From the NCBI GenBank assembly GCA_945859605.1, contig OX243821.1, positions 33,833,157 to 33,897,156 on the forward strand: a DNA stretch of 64,000 nucleotides. Reading direction: 5' to 3'. Shown here piece after piece: positions 22,463 to 34,349 of this stretch; the stretch's first letter is position 1, and every line of letters begins with the position of its first letter. Made by a program: the position numbers and the translations under genes. The notes under the pieces were generated by a model. It was not told where the DNA came from. It did not search any database and saw only the letters and a program-made list of their open reading frames with translations. Source of the DNA: Lumbricus rubellus. Taxonomy: Eukaryota; Annelida; Clitellata; Crassiclitellata; Lumbricidae.

Positions 22463-24119
22463 AGCCATAGCAGCTCTAGCGAGTTAATTAGGTTTCTATA
22501 TAATAGAGAATACAGGTCATAAGACAGAGAGTGAGACAGAGGATTTCGAAGAAGTTTACAGTGTACCGAGAAAATGTTTAAAATTCGTATAATTGCATAC
22601 GCATCGATACGTAGCCTATACGAAAATACGTATTAGCGTTCAGATAATAAATGTAGATACATGCTGACAACACTATAATAATTATACTGCTGATGTTTTA
22701 TACTTACAGCTTCTTATTGTGCAAGCAAACGATTTAATTATGTGTGGGGAAATCGGAGTTAATCATGGCGTGTTGAACACCAGCTATTTTTATAATAACA
22801 GTGTTAATCTAAATAATGGTATCCAAGACAAACCGCTCATTCACCGCACTACTCATTCCTCAATGCGAAGCCTATCGAAATCGTTATCGTCAAATCCCAA
22901 TTTATAAGGCGTCACTCGTAAGCCATGCGCAGAGCACCAGCTTAATCACGAGCGCTGTGTCTAGTCAGACTGATATTGCTAGAGACACCCAGATGGGCGT
23001 GTATATAATTATAGTAAATTTATTCATATTGTGATTTGATTTGTGCATTTCATTATATAGCGATTAATACTTCAATGTAATAAAATTATGCTTAAAGGCA
23101 TATTGCGAATTTCAAAGAAAATTGTCACTTGCTTACTTAGTCTACTGGCATTTCCATTGAAATAAATTATGCGGCTCCTATGTTTGCAACAAAACGGACT
23201 TTGAGTAATATACCCATAGTTAATTCTCACCCTCTTTTATATCAATTTTATTTTACTTAAAAAGGTGTGGAAAACAAACAGCTTTCAAATTATTAATCGA
23301 AGTGGTGCATGACGTTTTGGCGTCGCCGTTTTGGGCACCGGTTGTTTTTTTCTTCAAGGTTGGTACCCAACAATCCGACTTATATTAATTGGTAAGAATC
23401 ATTTTCATCAATCCAGCTTCCATCGGAGCAAGAATTATTTTATCCATATGACTTCTGTTTGAATAATATACCACCAAAACAAATCCTGTTAAATCGATAA
23501 TCTTTATCAGTCCATTTACATGCAAAGTTAAATAATTATCATCAATCCAACTTCTATTTTACCATGAAGTTTTTAACAATCGAAATTTGATTTTCACTGT
23601 ATATGAAATTTTCACGTACTATTTTGAAGAGGCCCGTTTCTTTCTATTTAGGCAGGAAAAGTCCATTCGTCCAGCTTCTATTGAAGCAAGGACTTAGTTT
23701 CATCCAGCTTCCATTGATAGGGACAGTATTTCCATAAATACACTTAGGCCAATAATTTGTTTTATCAATCCAACTTCCATTTATGCAAGCACTTATTATC
23801 GGCAACATGCTTCGAAGTGATTGGCGAGGCGCAGAAAACTCAAGCGGTGACGTGTTATAATAGGTTTCGCCGAAATATTAAAAAAGCCGCCAACTTTGGT
23901 TGACATAAAGACTTTGGTCTTTAGAAACGAAACAATAAATTTCAAACATACTGCATTGTGTCAATAAAGTAAAACCAAGATTATTTCAACTTTTTCAAAA
24001 ACATTTTGCCATCGACACCCTTTTACGCTCTATTTGACGCGTTATAATGTGTAGCGGACATTTATCGCCAATCAATATTACAAAAGATTATAATAATTTG
24101 TTGCATGTTTGAATTCACC

Positions 24120-24215
24120 TCAAATCGCATCGTATGGACCTTGAGCAAGGCCTTCACTAGCTATTGCGCATGCGCTTTGGCGTGAAACTCCGATTATGTG
24201 TCCGCGCTGTAGTCT
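24120..24215 (+). mobile_element. SINE body remnant
   Basis: GAATTCACCTCAAATCGCAT, then CTTGAGCAAGGCCTTCACTA and GGCGTGAAACTCCGAT. An orthologous remnant occupies 26265-26370, so the insertion predates the tandem duplication. Confidence 0.7.
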
Positions 24216-24351
24216 ATTACGCCCATCCGCTCCCCGGGCCCTGGGATCTTCCACCCTGGTCGAAAATTTGATTAGGGCTGACGATATTTTGAGGTGGTAT
24301 AATTATGACAATAACATTATTAGTCCAAAGATGTGCGTATGACTGTTTGTA

Positions 24352-24384
24352 ACACCTTTAACGTGAAATATTTATTTCTATAAA
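24352..24384 (+). promoter_or_regulatory. Bipartite ACACC/TATAAA box, plus orientation
   Basis: ACACC at 24352, TATAAA at 24379 (28-base offset). An array counterpart is at 27924-27956 with the same offset (TATAAA at 27951). Both lie downstream of the CTGGGATCTTC block. Confidence 0.5.
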
Positions 24385-24749
24385 ATTACGTAATTGGGAT
24401 TTGTCTAATTAGACTAAGTGACATAGAATCGAATCTATAATAGGTATCGTACGTAACTATTCATTCATTCAATTAATTATTTTATTGCAAATAAGATAGC
24501 GCTTTTCAAGAGGATACTCAGATGCGCTCCCAGCTCCAGCACCTAAAAACCAGTTTTGAGTTTAATAAAATAGTCAAAATCGTCATCATAATCTCCAACT
24601 TTTTTCTTGATCGCCACTCAAGTGCCAAATGTTATAGGGTGGGCGGCGTTTTGGTTGAGATCTGGAAGATCAAAGTAAAAGTTCCAAAAGGAGCGAGTCT
24701 CAGATAGCTAGAAACACATAAATGATTGAGCTTATAAACCTATTAGACT

Positions 24750-24878
24750 TAGTCTACTGCTTATGTAGTTTCGACGGAAAGCATTATGCTAGGTTTCTCT
24801 GACTACCTTTAATTTGAGACATCGCATGTTGAACGGCAGCTATTTTTATAATACTTGTTTTAAACTTAAAAACGGTGT
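24750..24878 (-). ncRNA. Candidate small-RNA unit 1
   Basis: Minus strand: ACACC box (24874-24878), TATA-like box (TATAAA at 24845-24850), and 60 bp further the conserved block ATGCTTTCCGTCGAAACTAC then ATAAGCAGTAGAC (24755-24785). The order and approximate spacing recur in eight other places. An RNA starting about 25 bases past the TATA box would include the block. No transcript evidence; the function is inferred from repetition only. Confidence 0.3.
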
Positions 24879-26544
24879 TTAAAACAAACCGCTGTTTCGC
24901 CCCGCTATTCAATGCCTATCGTCAACTCCAGATTTCTAAAGCGTCACTCGAAAGCCTAAAGCAAGCGCTTACTCACGAGCGCTGTGTCTAGTCAGAAGGG
25001 TTGTCTAAAAGAATTATAATCCGAAGGAGGTCGTAGTTCAGTTACCATCAGAGGTTGGAGAGCAGCTGGCGTGTAAGGGGGGGGGGCGTTTAGGTCGAGA
25101 ATTTAAAGCTTGATGCTCAGGTTAGTCTTGGTAAGAGTTCATAAAGAGGTGAGACATATTATAGTTAGAGACACCTTGGGAGGGTGGACCTGCTAGATAT
25201 AACGCTAGTATTTTAATAAATTTATTCTACTTGTGATTTCATTTGTGTCATTACCAACTATTACTTCGATGTATTATAATGATGATGCTCTATACCCCAT
25301 TGCGCATTTCAATTGCAGCAATAACGAAAATTCTCACTGTCATTTTCAAATGATAAGTTATTCGGTTCCTATTTCTTTTTCGACTTTACGATTCCATCAT
25401 TTAAATTAAAATCATCATACGCCACTTACTTATATACCAAATTTATATCCATTAAAAAGGTGTTGAAGACAAACTGCTTTTAATTGAATCAATACGTTTT
25501 AGCGTCGCCGTTATAAGCACCGGTTGTTTTCTTTTCCACGGTTGGTACACGGCAATCCGACTTCGATTTATTGGCTAGAATCATTTTCATCAATCCAGCT
25601 TTCATCTTAGCAACAATTATTTTATCAATATAACTTATATTTAAGTAATATACCACCAAAACAAAATAATACTGTATAATCGAAAATATTTATCAATCCA
25701 TTTATATTTAAGGATAAAATAATTTTCAGCAATCCAACTTCTAATATTTTAACCAAGAAGTTTATCATCAAAAATGAATTTTTCGCTTAGAATTAATTTC
25801 TATTTAGGCAGAAAGAATTCTATTTATCCAGCCTCTATTGAATCAAGGACTTAGTTTCATAGAGCTTCCATTGATAGGGACAGTTATTTCCAAAAACCCA
25901 CTTAGGCCAATAATTTGTTTTACCAATCCAACTTCCATAAACTTTATGCAAACACTTATTTTCGGCAACATGCTTCGAAGTGATTGGCGAGGCGCAGAAA
26001 ACTCAAGCGGTGACGTGTTATAATAGGTTTCGCCGAAATATTTAAAAAGCCGCCAACCAAAGTCTTTAGAAACTAAACAATAAATTTCAAACATAGGGCC
26101 TACTGCAGTGTGTCAATAAAGTAACACCAAGATTATTACAACATTTTTGAAACATTTTGCCATCGTCAAACCTTTTATCGCTCGATATGACGCGTTATAA
26201 TGTGTAGCGGACATTTATCGCCAATCAATATTACGAAAGATTATAATTGTTTTGATGCATGCTTGAATTCACCTCAAATCGCATCGTATGGAGCTTGAGC
26301 AAGTCCTTCACTAGCTATTGCGCATGCGCTCTGGCGTGAAACTCCGATTAATATGTGTCCGCGCTGTAGTCTATTACACCCATCCGCTCCCCGGGCCCTG
26401 GGATCTTCTACCCTGGTCGAAACCTTGATTAGAACTGATGATAGTTGAGGTGGTATATGACAATAATATTATTATTATTAAAAGGAGCGAGTCTTAGATA
26501 GCTAGAAACACATAAATGATTGAGCTTATGAACCTATTAGACTT

Positions 26545-26671
26545 AGTCTACTGCTTATGTAGTTTCGACGGAAAGCATTATGCTCAGTTTCTCTGACTGC
26601 CTGTATTTGAGACTTCGCATGTTTAACGCCAGCTACCTTTATAATAGTTGATTTAAACTTTAAAACGGTGT
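26545..26671 (-). ncRNA. Candidate small-RNA unit 2
   Basis: Same layout as the unit at 24750: box 26638-26671 (TATAAA, offset 29), conserved block 26549-26578. It is the array paralogue, with high similarity. Confidence 0.3.
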
Positions 26672-26999
26672 TTAAGACAAACCGCTGTTTCACCGCACTA
26701 TTGAATGCCTATCGTAATCGCTATCGTCAACTCCAGATCTCTAAAGCGTCACTCAAAAGCCTAGCGCTTACTCACGAGCGCTGTGTCTAGTCAGAAGGGT
26801 TGTCCAAAAGAATAACCTGAAGGAAAGTTACCATCAGAATGATCAGAGGTTTCACAGCAGCTGGTGTGTAGGGCGGGTGGCGTTTAGGTCAAGAATTTAA
26901 AGCTAGGTAAAAGTTTCTAAAAGTTTGGACATAGTTAGAGACACCTTGGGAGGTTAGGCAGGTTTACCTGCTAGCGATAACATTTAAAAACTGTTCGGT

Positions 27000-27082
27000 T
27001 TGGCCTTACTGGAGTCGGGAACGCCTCTGAGTAGTTTCATTTAAAAGCGTTATATAAATACTTGAATGAATGAATGAATAAC
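27000..27082 (+). mobile_element. LINE/SINE 3' tail with (GAAT)n
   Basis: GAGTCGGGAACGCCTCTGAG, then AAGCGTTATATAAAT and GAATGAATGAATGA. A truncated insertion present in only one array unit; array sequence continues across it (AACGCTAGTATTTTAATAAA at 25201). Confidence 0.75.
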
Positions 27083-28412
27083 GCTGGTATTTTAATAAAT
27101 TTATTCTACTTGTGATTTCATTTCTTTCGTTACCAACTATAATTACTTCGATGTATTAAAATGATGAATTGATGATGCTTTATGCCATATTGCGCATTTC
27201 AATTGCAGCAATAACGAAACTTTTCACTTAGTCTACTCGCATTTCAAAGGATAAACAATTATTATTCTGATCCCATGTCTGCTGCAGCGAAACGACTTTA
27301 CGGTACCGTCAATTAAATTAAAATCAACATGCGCCACTTACTCATATACCAAGTTATGTATCGATTAAAATGGTGTCAAAGACAAACATCTCTCAATTGA
27401 ATCGAAATGGTGCATGACGTTTTAGCGTCGCCGTTATGGGCACGGTTGTTTTCTTTTTCATGGTTGGTACACGGCAATCCGACTTCGATTTATTGGCGAG
27501 AATCATTTTCATCAATTTAGCTTAGCAACAATTATTTTTATCAATATAACTTCTATTTAAATAATATACCACCAAAACAAATCCTGTTAAATCGAGAATA
27601 TTTATCAATCCGTTTCTATTTAAGATAAAATAATTTTCATGAATCCAAAATGTCATAATTAGTTAATAGATATATATAAAAAAAGTAACATTGGACATTT
27701 ATTAATGATATACGGACCACTCAGCTCAACGGTGTTCTTCTCGCCGGTGAAAACTGAAAAGTAATGACTAAGGACAGAGAATGGATTACTCTATTATACC
27801 ATGCGTTTCTAGAGCCCTGGGATCTCCACCCTGGTCGAAACCTTGATTAGAGCAGGCGACATTATTTTGTGGTCGTATGTAGCAATAATAATAAATTAGT
27901 CCAAAGTTGTATTTACGTTTGAAACACCTTTAACATAAAATATTCGTGTTTATAAATAGAAGTATTTTGGATTTTCTGATATGACTCGTTTATTTGGTGT
28001 CGACTTCATAACCATGATACGTAATTATTTATTCATTCATTTAATTATTTAGATGCAGAATTAATATAGTGCTTTTCAAGAGGCTACTCAGATGCGCTCA
28101 CGGCTCTAGCACATAAAAGGCACATTTTTGAGTTTAATAAAATGATCATGATCAACATTGTAATCTCCAAATTCATTGATCGCCACTCAAATGCCAATCG
28201 GTGCAGGGCGCAAGCTTATTCATAAGCGCTGTGTCTAGTCAGAAGGGTTGTCCAAACGAGTAATTCGACGGAGGTCAATGTCAAGTTACCTGAGGATCAG
28301 ATATGGCAGAGTAACTATTAGGGTGGATGGCATTTAGGTTGAGAATCGGAAGATCATGTGAGTCGAATTCCTAAAAGAGCAAGTCTTAGATAGCTAGAAA
28401 CACATAGAATGG

Positions 28413-28800
28413 TTGGGCATAAGTCTCATAAGTCTCATGCGTAATAATTATTGCCTAACAGGCCAAGCTCCAATCTATCTTATGGAACTCTGTATACCTG
28501 TGCTATCCATTTCAGGCCGTAGATTCCTTCGCTCTGCAACTCATGGTGACCTGGTTGTTCCTATGGCTCGATCTTCCACAGTGCTGCATAGAAGTTTTGC
28601 TATATTGGTCCGTCCGTCTTTCTGGAATAAGTTACCCATTAGTCTCCGTAATGAACTTCTTTGTCTTTCTTTGCACCTTTTCCGCAAGCGTTTGAAAACC
28701 ATTCTCTTTGATTATGGTTTGGTGTCCGATCGGGGGCGCCTCTGAGGAGTTCTCTTGAAGTGACGCTATATATATGCTCGATTACAATTAAAACAAGTCT
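28413..28800 (+). pseudogene. CR1/L2-type LINE 3' end (reverse transcriptase C-terminus)
   Basis: A frame of about 110 codons ends RSFAILVRPSFWNKLPISLR, then LFRKRLKTILFDYGL. This is the widespread C-terminus of non-LTR reverse transcriptases (PxxWNxLPxxLR, then FKxxLKTxLF). It terminates just before GGGGCGCCTCTGAGGAG and a GACGCTATATATATG tail followed by ATTACAATTAAAA. A 5'-truncated copy; the catalytic reverse transcriptase core is absent. It interrupts candidate small-RNA unit 3, separating its conserved block (28814) from the GAGTCTTAGATAGCTAG block (28390). A close relative with an internal deletion is at 47280. Confidence 0.8.
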
Positions 28801-28809
28801 GCTTTACTT

Positions 28810-28943
28810 AGTCTACTACTTATGTAGTTTCGACGGAAAGCATTATTCTCAGTTTATCTGATTGAGACGAGATTATCACAATACACACACTGTTTCGATC
28901 GCCACCATTTTTTATAACAAATTTAAAATACTTAAAAAGGTGT
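28810..28943 (-). ncRNA. Candidate small-RNA unit 3
   Basis: Box 28911-28943 (TATAAA, offset 28), followed on the minus strand by GGTGGCGATCGAAAC and the conserved block at 28814-28843. A truncated LINE lies immediately left of it. Confidence 0.3.
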
Positions 28944-29288
28944 CGAAGACATGTACATGTACTTTGAGGCGAAGTAATTACCTGCGGAAATAAAACTTCT
29001 GGAGGTGGTGATCATAAACGAGAATCACGATCAAAATCGTTTCAAGATTGCATTATTCGCTTACAAAGATCTTCAACATCAAGGACTTTTTTCTGTACAC
29101 CTTCTCCTGCATGCATCCTCATATTTAATAATTAATCGACGGGATTCATATAATGGGCTGTTAGAGGGCCATAGTGTAGGAATTACAAATTCAGGAGTTT
29201 CATTCGTCAGAAGTGCAACCGTTTCTCGAACTCCTTGCGTTGGAAACCATCTTGCAGGAAAATGTAAAATTAAGAGAGTTCCCGAATT

Positions 29289-29582
29289 TCAGGTAGGCCT
29301 TCCACTAATGAAACTTCTCTGTATGCCTAGTATTGGCCTTTGATTTTTACTCTCGGTTGAACAAAGTGAATTGACGTGCGCCTCCAGAGAAGAAATACCG
29401 ACCGACACCATCAGAGATTTGCATGTGCGTAAAAGGCGGTCGGCTGCAATATCTCTCTTTCGAGTTCCAACTGCTACATTTTTGGTATTGCTACGAGAAG
29501 CAACTTTGAATAATTTTTCGTCCGTGAAATGTACTAGGCAGGCTGGGTAGCGACCCAACAAAAGGTGACTGCAAGCTTGCAA
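29289..29582 (-). pseudogene. Tc1/mariner-type transposase fragment
   Basis: The minus-strand frame contains RYPACLVHFTDEKLFKVASR, then KRDIAADRLLRTCKSLMVSV and GISSLEAH. This matches the segment around the first catalytic Asp (FTDEKLF) and the downstream MVSVGIS region of mariner-like transposases found in many invertebrates. The frame begins within the protein and loses similarity near 29340, with no second or third catalytic acid visible, so it is a fragment. No terminal inverted repeat or TA duplication was found around it. The intact enzyme would cut and paste its element at TA sites. It may be unrelated to the fold-back element at 14354, which also used TA. Confidence 0.75.
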
Positions 29583-29903
29583 CGATCTTGACCGTGCAGC
29601 GAATTATTGACTCGGCGGTGCGTGAATGGCGCAAGCGACTTCGCGCATGCGCATGCGTAGAAGCTAAAGGCGTGCAGTGAATTGTAAAAACTTTAATTTT
29701 TTTACATTGCTTGCTACTTAGCTATAATTTTCCTGAATTTCATTGACATTGTTTGAAAAATGTTAAAATAATAACGATTTTTCTAGGGGGCTCCTTTTTT
29801 ATGCCTCACGGAGTAGATTACTTTGACGTTTAACATAATTATACATGTATGTATTAACCCTTGCCTAAACTGAGGATACAAACCTTTTCGATCTCCACCG
29901 ACT
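29583..29903. other. Spacer with an NRF1-like palindrome
   Basis: GCGCATGCGCATGCG at 29643-29657 is an overlapping double match to the NRF1-type palindrome. Otherwise AT-rich and featureless. Confidence 0.35.
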
Positions 29904-29936
29904 TTTATTAAATATTTAAGATAGTGAAAAAGGTGT
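29904..29936 (-). promoter_or_regulatory. Bipartite box in a ~140-bp repeated block
   Basis: TTTATT at 29904, GGTGT at 29932 (offset 28). The block from GATCNCCACC through GGTGTCGAAGA to GGAGGTGGTCATGAACGAGA occurs three times (28900-29045, 29895-30035, 31685-31840). The downstream conserved block of the small-RNA units was not found next to this copy. Confidence 0.5.
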
Positions 29937-30104
29937 CGAAGAAAGATCGCTGTAATTTAAAACGAAATAATTGCCGACGCAAAATTAACTTTTGAAGGAG
30001 GTGGTCATGAACGAGAATCGTGGGGGATCATTTTTCGAGAAACGTACTAAAACATTAAAGATGTCGCCACCGACTTTATTATAAGCTTATGTTCAATGAT
30101 TTGG

Positions 30105-30300
30105 AATCGGAAGGTTACGGGTTCGAGCTTCGAATCCACCTCAAGCCGACTTCGCGTGGAGACCCTGAGCGAGTCCTTCGTTCGCAATAGCGCATGCTCC
30201 TCGGCGTGGAACTCCGATTCAGTGTTCGCGTTGTAGTTGGGAGCGCCTCTGAGTTTAAAATGTTGAGGAGCGCGTTAGCAAGTGCTCTTACATACATGAA
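30105..30300 (+). mobile_element. Main-family SINE, head truncated
   Basis: Starts GGAATCGGAAGGTTACGG, with B-box region GGTTCGAGCTTCGAATCCACC carrying a small duplication, body CTCCTCGGCGTGGAACTCCG, and tail GGGAGCGCCTCTGAG then GCGCGTTAGCAAGTGC. Confidence 0.75.
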
Positions 30301-30318
30301 GTTATAAGTTTGATTTAG

Positions 30319-31112
30319 ACACCTTCTAAAATGAATTATTTGTGGCTATAAATAAAAGTTCCTTTAATGTTTTGATAGTCAATTAGTAATGCCTGGCCAC
30401 TAATTACATGTATTAGTAACTTCTTCGAAAGGTATATCAACCGAAAGCAAAGAATAATTATTATTGTAAACATGTATAATGCGTCTTTAGTAGGGTGAAC
30501 CGTTCAGAGGCGCTCCCAGTACGCACGGCATCGTTTTTGTAGTTTATTATTGCAAAAACGCAGAATGTGGATAAACAATGCATTAGTATTGAATATAACT
30601 GTAAAAACTATCAAAACCTGTAATGTGAAACAGCGAAAACAAAAAAATAGAACATTTGCGGTCGGGAAGTTCGTGACGTGTTATGGGAATGGAGTACCTT
30701 GTTGATTATTAGTGAAACGGTGGAAACGTATGGCACGAAGTTAAGTTATGACTTAAGCCGTGACTTGGTTAGAACCTAAAAAGCCCCGATATCGTGTCGT
30801 AAGTACATAATACACAAATACGTTCGATATTTTGTGTTGATGGTGATGACTTTTCGCATGTTTGGCATTCTGGAATATAAGAGTTTGTAACGTTTCACAA
30901 CATAAATTAAAGGAATATTGTTGGGTCTAGTATCACCAGGGAGCCTCAGGTAATATAATTTATGCCGAATCCATAGAAGCGCCGGGTTCAAAGGGTTAAT
31001 GTTTTTCCCACGTCCACGGCATAAGTTTCCTGTGCCTGACTAAATCACTTCGATTCAATTACAAAGCTGTTCATTCTACACACCTCTTTTAGTTATTAAC
31101 AATTGTTATAAA
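30319..31112 (+). promoter_or_regulatory. Two bipartite boxes, plus orientation
   Basis: 30319-30352 (ACACC, TATAAA at 30347, offset 29) and 31080-31112 (ACACC, TATAAA at 31107, offset 28, followed by AGATTTTTGG). Between them, 30490-31070 holds no recognisable gene. Confidence 0.5.
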
Positions 31113-31616
31113 AGATTTTTGGTCTGCATCTCGTGATCTGCTCCCACTCACTCCGGTAAGGGCTCTAATGTGTTATCCATCCATGTCATAATATTAGGTA
31201 TGTCTCTACCTTGCCCAACCGGTACCGTGCCCTATATCAGATCTTTTTCTATACAGCTTCCTTTTCCCCTCTGATAACAATTATATCCATCTTCCTCTCT
31301 TTTATTCATTCATTCATTCATTCGAACATTTATAAGTTTTCAGCTCAATAAAATAATCAAAATCGTTATCGTAATTTCCAAATTTCTGAAGCGCCACTAT
31401 AGAAAGCCAATCGCGGCGCACCAGTTTATTCACGAGCGCTGCGTCTAATCAGAATGCTTGTCCATAAAGAATAGCAGAGTGGCTGTTGGGGTTGGCGGCG
31501 TTTAGTTTGAGAATTCAAAGATCAGGTAAGTCACAGAAAGAATTTTTAAAGAAGTGTGTTTTAGATAGCAACAGACCCAGATGTGCATTGAGGCCTCCTA
31601 GTCTTTGTCTATTATT

Positions 31617-31743
31617 ATAATACTGCTCATGTGGTTTGGATGGAAAGCAATAATTATTTGTTCGGTTTTCTTCTTGCTAACAATTCAAACATTTTCGATC
31701 GCCACAGACTTTTATTACAAGTTTCAAATAGTTAAAAAGGTGT
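31617..31743 (-). ncRNA. Candidate small-RNA unit 4
   Basis: Box 31711-31743 (AATAAA, offset 28), GTGGCGATCGAAAA downstream on the minus strand, conserved block at 31621-31650 (TTGCTTTCCATCCAAACCAC). Confidence 0.3.
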
Positions 31744-31889
31744 CGAAGACAGATCGCTTGTAATTTGAAACGAAGTAATTGTCGACGCAAAGGAAGCTTT
31801 TGAAGGTGATGATCATGAACTAGAATCATGGGAATCGATTTTCGAGGGACTTGCTAAAACATTAAAGTTGTCGTAACCGATTTTAATTA

Positions 31890-32045
31890 CAAGTCTGTGT
31901 TTCCTCCACTCTGCGTGGGACTCTACTTTCAGAATCGCTATCTACATCTCTCTCTCCCCTCTCAATACCTTTTTTCCTCTGGGGGCTATCGCACTGAAAG
32001 CGCTACTGAATGGTCTCGGCTGTGTGCGGCGCTATAGAAATGACT
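31890..32045 (+). mobile_element. Possible LINE 3' tail
   Basis: A pyrimidine-rich stretch runs into GTGTGCGGCGCTATAGAAAT, resembling the GGCGCTATATAAAT end of the other non-LTR fragments. The upstream frame cannot be matched with confidence. Confidence 0.3.
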
Positions 32046-32199
32046 AATTACAAAACATTACGGTACATTATAGTGGACAGCGCTAGTCGAAAAGTTTATA
32101 GCAGAGATGAACTTATAAGAATTGCTTATGCATTCACACGCCTTTACATTGATGCACACACATACATCATTAGCATGCATACAGCCTTGCTGATTATGC

Positions 32200-32347
32200 T
32201 ATTAATGCTGCTAAGGTGGCTTGTATAGAAAGCATACAATTTTAAGTTGTTAATTGAACGACTATTATAATAATACTTCAGAAGTTAATAAATTTCGCTG
32301 AACGCCAGCTTCCTTTATTGCAAATTTATAACGCTTAAGAAAGGTTT
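32200..32347 (-). ncRNA. Candidate small-RNA unit 5
   Basis: Box 32314-32347 (AATAAA; AAACC replaces ACACC), GCTGGCGTTCAGCGA downstream on the minus strand, conserved block near 32204-32235 with several substitutions. Confidence 0.25.
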
Positions 32348-32904
32348 GTAAGAAAAACCACTTTTTTTCGGTGAAGATTATTAGCACCCCCGTTACGATA
32401 ATTAATTATTTTAGTCTCCCTGATACAAAGTCTCCCTCTGGCTGAAACTTTGTATTTTCGTCTTATATATTTTGGCAACGTAAACTAACGGTTTAATATG
32501 TTCATCTAAAACTTTTATGCGACTGTAGCCGAGACCTTATTTCGTAGACGGAGGAAATATTCTCTCACCCCTCGGAGACTTTATTTCAGTAGATTTCTCA
32601 CAAAAGCTCCCGGCTCTAGCACGGCTCAAAAAGTTTGAGCTTAATAAAAAAGAAAAAAATCATAAACGTTTCCGCAATCTCCAAAATTTCCAAAGAGCTT
32701 TACGAAAGCCAAGGGCACCATCTTACTCACGAGCGCTGCGTCTAGTCCGAATTGGGTCAAAGTCCGGTTATAAAAGGATCATGGATGGCGGAGTAGCTCT
32801 TTGGGTGGGTGATGTACAGGTCGAGAATAGCAGACGGTGGAAGATCAGATGAGTGGGGTGGGGGTAAGAGCTCCTAAGAGGTGGGACTTAGATAGCTTGA
32901 GACG

Positions 32905-33235
32905 AAATATCTGACTAATGTTTTACTTTGTCCCCACTCGGCTTCCTCCCACCGTCCACTTCGTTCATCCAACAGTTTTGACCTCTTGGTTCCTCGGTCT
33001 AGAACTGCTATGGCTCAGTCTCGATCATTTGTCTCAATTGGTCCTTCTCTTTGGAATGCCCTTTCTCCCTTTGTTCGCTCTACACTTCTTTCTGTTAGTC
33101 TCTCCTCTGCTTTGTCTTTTCTCAAAACCTGTTTCTTTACGCGGGGCCTTGCGCACTGGGAGCGCCTCTGAACGGTTCACCCTACTAGAGGCGCTTTATA
33201 AATGTTTAAGTACAATACGATACAAAACAATAGAC
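32905..33235 (+). pseudogene. CR1/L2-type LINE 3' end (reverse transcriptase C-terminus)
   Basis: A frame with SRTAMAQSRSFVSIGPSLWN, then ALSPFVRSTLL, LKTCFF and a stop after AHWERL. This is the non-LTR C-terminal motif, followed by GGGAGCGCCTCTGAACGGTT, AGGCGCTTTATAAATG and AAGTACAATACGATAC. 5' truncated; no catalytic core. It is the plus-strand sibling of the copy at 22259. It is inserted within an array unit between the GACTTAGATAGCTTGAGAC block and the conserved block of small-RNA unit 6. Confidence 0.75.
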
Positions 33236-33295
33236 AAGTGGCAAGCTATTCCTCTGTTGGGAAATAGCTTACTACTTGTATAAATTATGTTTTTC

Positions 33296-33411
33296 TAATG
33301 CTGAGGTGGCTTCGAAGACAATATTTAGTATACAAGCACCGAGAGGTAATTATGGTCTCTTGTCGTTAGCCACCAACTTTTGTCTCGCATTTATTCACTT
33401 TAAAAAGGTGT
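33296..33411 (-). ncRNA. Candidate small-RNA unit 6
   Basis: Box 33379-33411 (offset 28, TATA-like box decayed to GACAAA), GGTGGCTAACGACAAGAG downstream, conserved block 33299-33325 (CTTCGAAGCCACCTCAGCAT). Confidence 0.3.
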
Positions 33412-33794
33412 CGAAAACAGATTTGTCATACGAATCGAGATGGTTGGCGCGAGGAAGATTAAACTTTTTATAATGAGCGAGATCCATGCAATCCAAGATT
33501 AAATTCGGAGGTGAGGTGCAGAAATATTAGAATTTTCGGCCTTTATTATAAAATCCGCAAAAATTTTATGCTCCCAACCAAAGCGACACTAACCATCAAC
33601 GCAAGAGGGGAACATATGGTGATGGCTAACACTTTGGCAAGAAGAGATACATACAAGTTGCCATATATACTAACAATTATCGTAGAGCGCCAGCGTTTTT
33701 ATTGCAAGCGTATCAAGCTTAAGAAAGGTGTGTAGAAAACCGATATTATTTTGTTGGCGAGTATAATTGTTAACTCCGCCCTTCACAGCGCGTA

Positions 33795-33970
33795 TCATTC
33801 ATTCATTCACTCATTCATTCATTCATTCATTCATTCAGTCAGTCAGTCAGTCAGTCAGTCAGTCAGTCAGTCAGTCAGTCAGTCAGTCAGTCATCCATTC
33901 ATTCATTCATTCATTCATTCATCCATTCAACCATTAATTAATTCATTAATCTATTCATTCATTCAAGATT
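33795..33970. repeat. (ATTC)n and (AGTC)n microsatellite
   Basis: ATTC repeats flank a block of about 14 AGTC units. It adjoins a TAGCGCATCTTCAATGTACT fragment, so it probably began as the tail of a minus-strand LINE/SINE. An orthologous (ATTC)n lies at 35703-35770 without the AGTC expansion. Confidence 0.85.
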
Positions 33971-34349
33971 TAGTATAGCGCATCTTCAATGTACTTGCTC
34001 AGAAGAACTCCCGTTCTATCAAAAAAGCACTGTTTTTTTCAATAAAAACATCTTTATCGTATTCGTAATCTTCAATTCTCTGACGCGCCATGCACTCAAA
34101 AACCAATCGCAGGGCATCAGCTTATCCACGAGCGTTGCGTCTAGTCAGAATGATTCTCTGAAGGAGGTCGTAGTCCGTTTAACAAAGGATCAGAGGTGGT
34201 AGAGTAGTTGTTAGTGTGGGTGACGTACTGGCCGAGAATAATATGAAGGTGGAAGTTCATATTTAGTTGAAATAATAGTTCCTAAGAGGTGAGTCCTATA
34301 GACAGCTTGATACAACTATAGACAGGTGATGAATACTAATAATAGACTT

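Larger units (their letters stand above)
23236..27376 (-). promoter_or_regulatory. Bipartite boxes of the tandem array (set 1)
   Basis: Sites 23236-23268 (box TATAAA), 25431-25463 (box TATATA) and 27344-27376 (weak box). All read ACACC toward the TATA-like box on the minus strand and are followed on that strand by a GTGGCG or GTGAG block. They are orthologous positions of successive array units. Confidence 0.5.
22700..28440. repeat. Degenerate tandem array of ~1.8-2.2-kb units
   Basis: Three diverged units share blocks in the same order: GCGCTGTGTCTAGTCAGA (22960, 24985, 26778, also 28225), AATATACCACCAAAACAAAT (23466, 25658, 27561), GATTGGCGAGGCGCAGAAAA (23820, 25983), a SINE body remnant (24120, 26265) and a CTGGGATCTTC block (24250, 26400, 27820). 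Each unit carries bipartite boxes in both orientations. The array shows no protein-coding potential. Confidence 0.75.

Noticed and set aside
29005..29343. 112-codon plus-strand frame
   Set aside because: No recognisable motif. Its start is array sequence, and its last part overlaps the minus-strand mariner fragment.
33795..33970. CRISPR-like array of short repeats
   Set aside because: It is a microsatellite with no unique spacers, in eukaryotic sequence.
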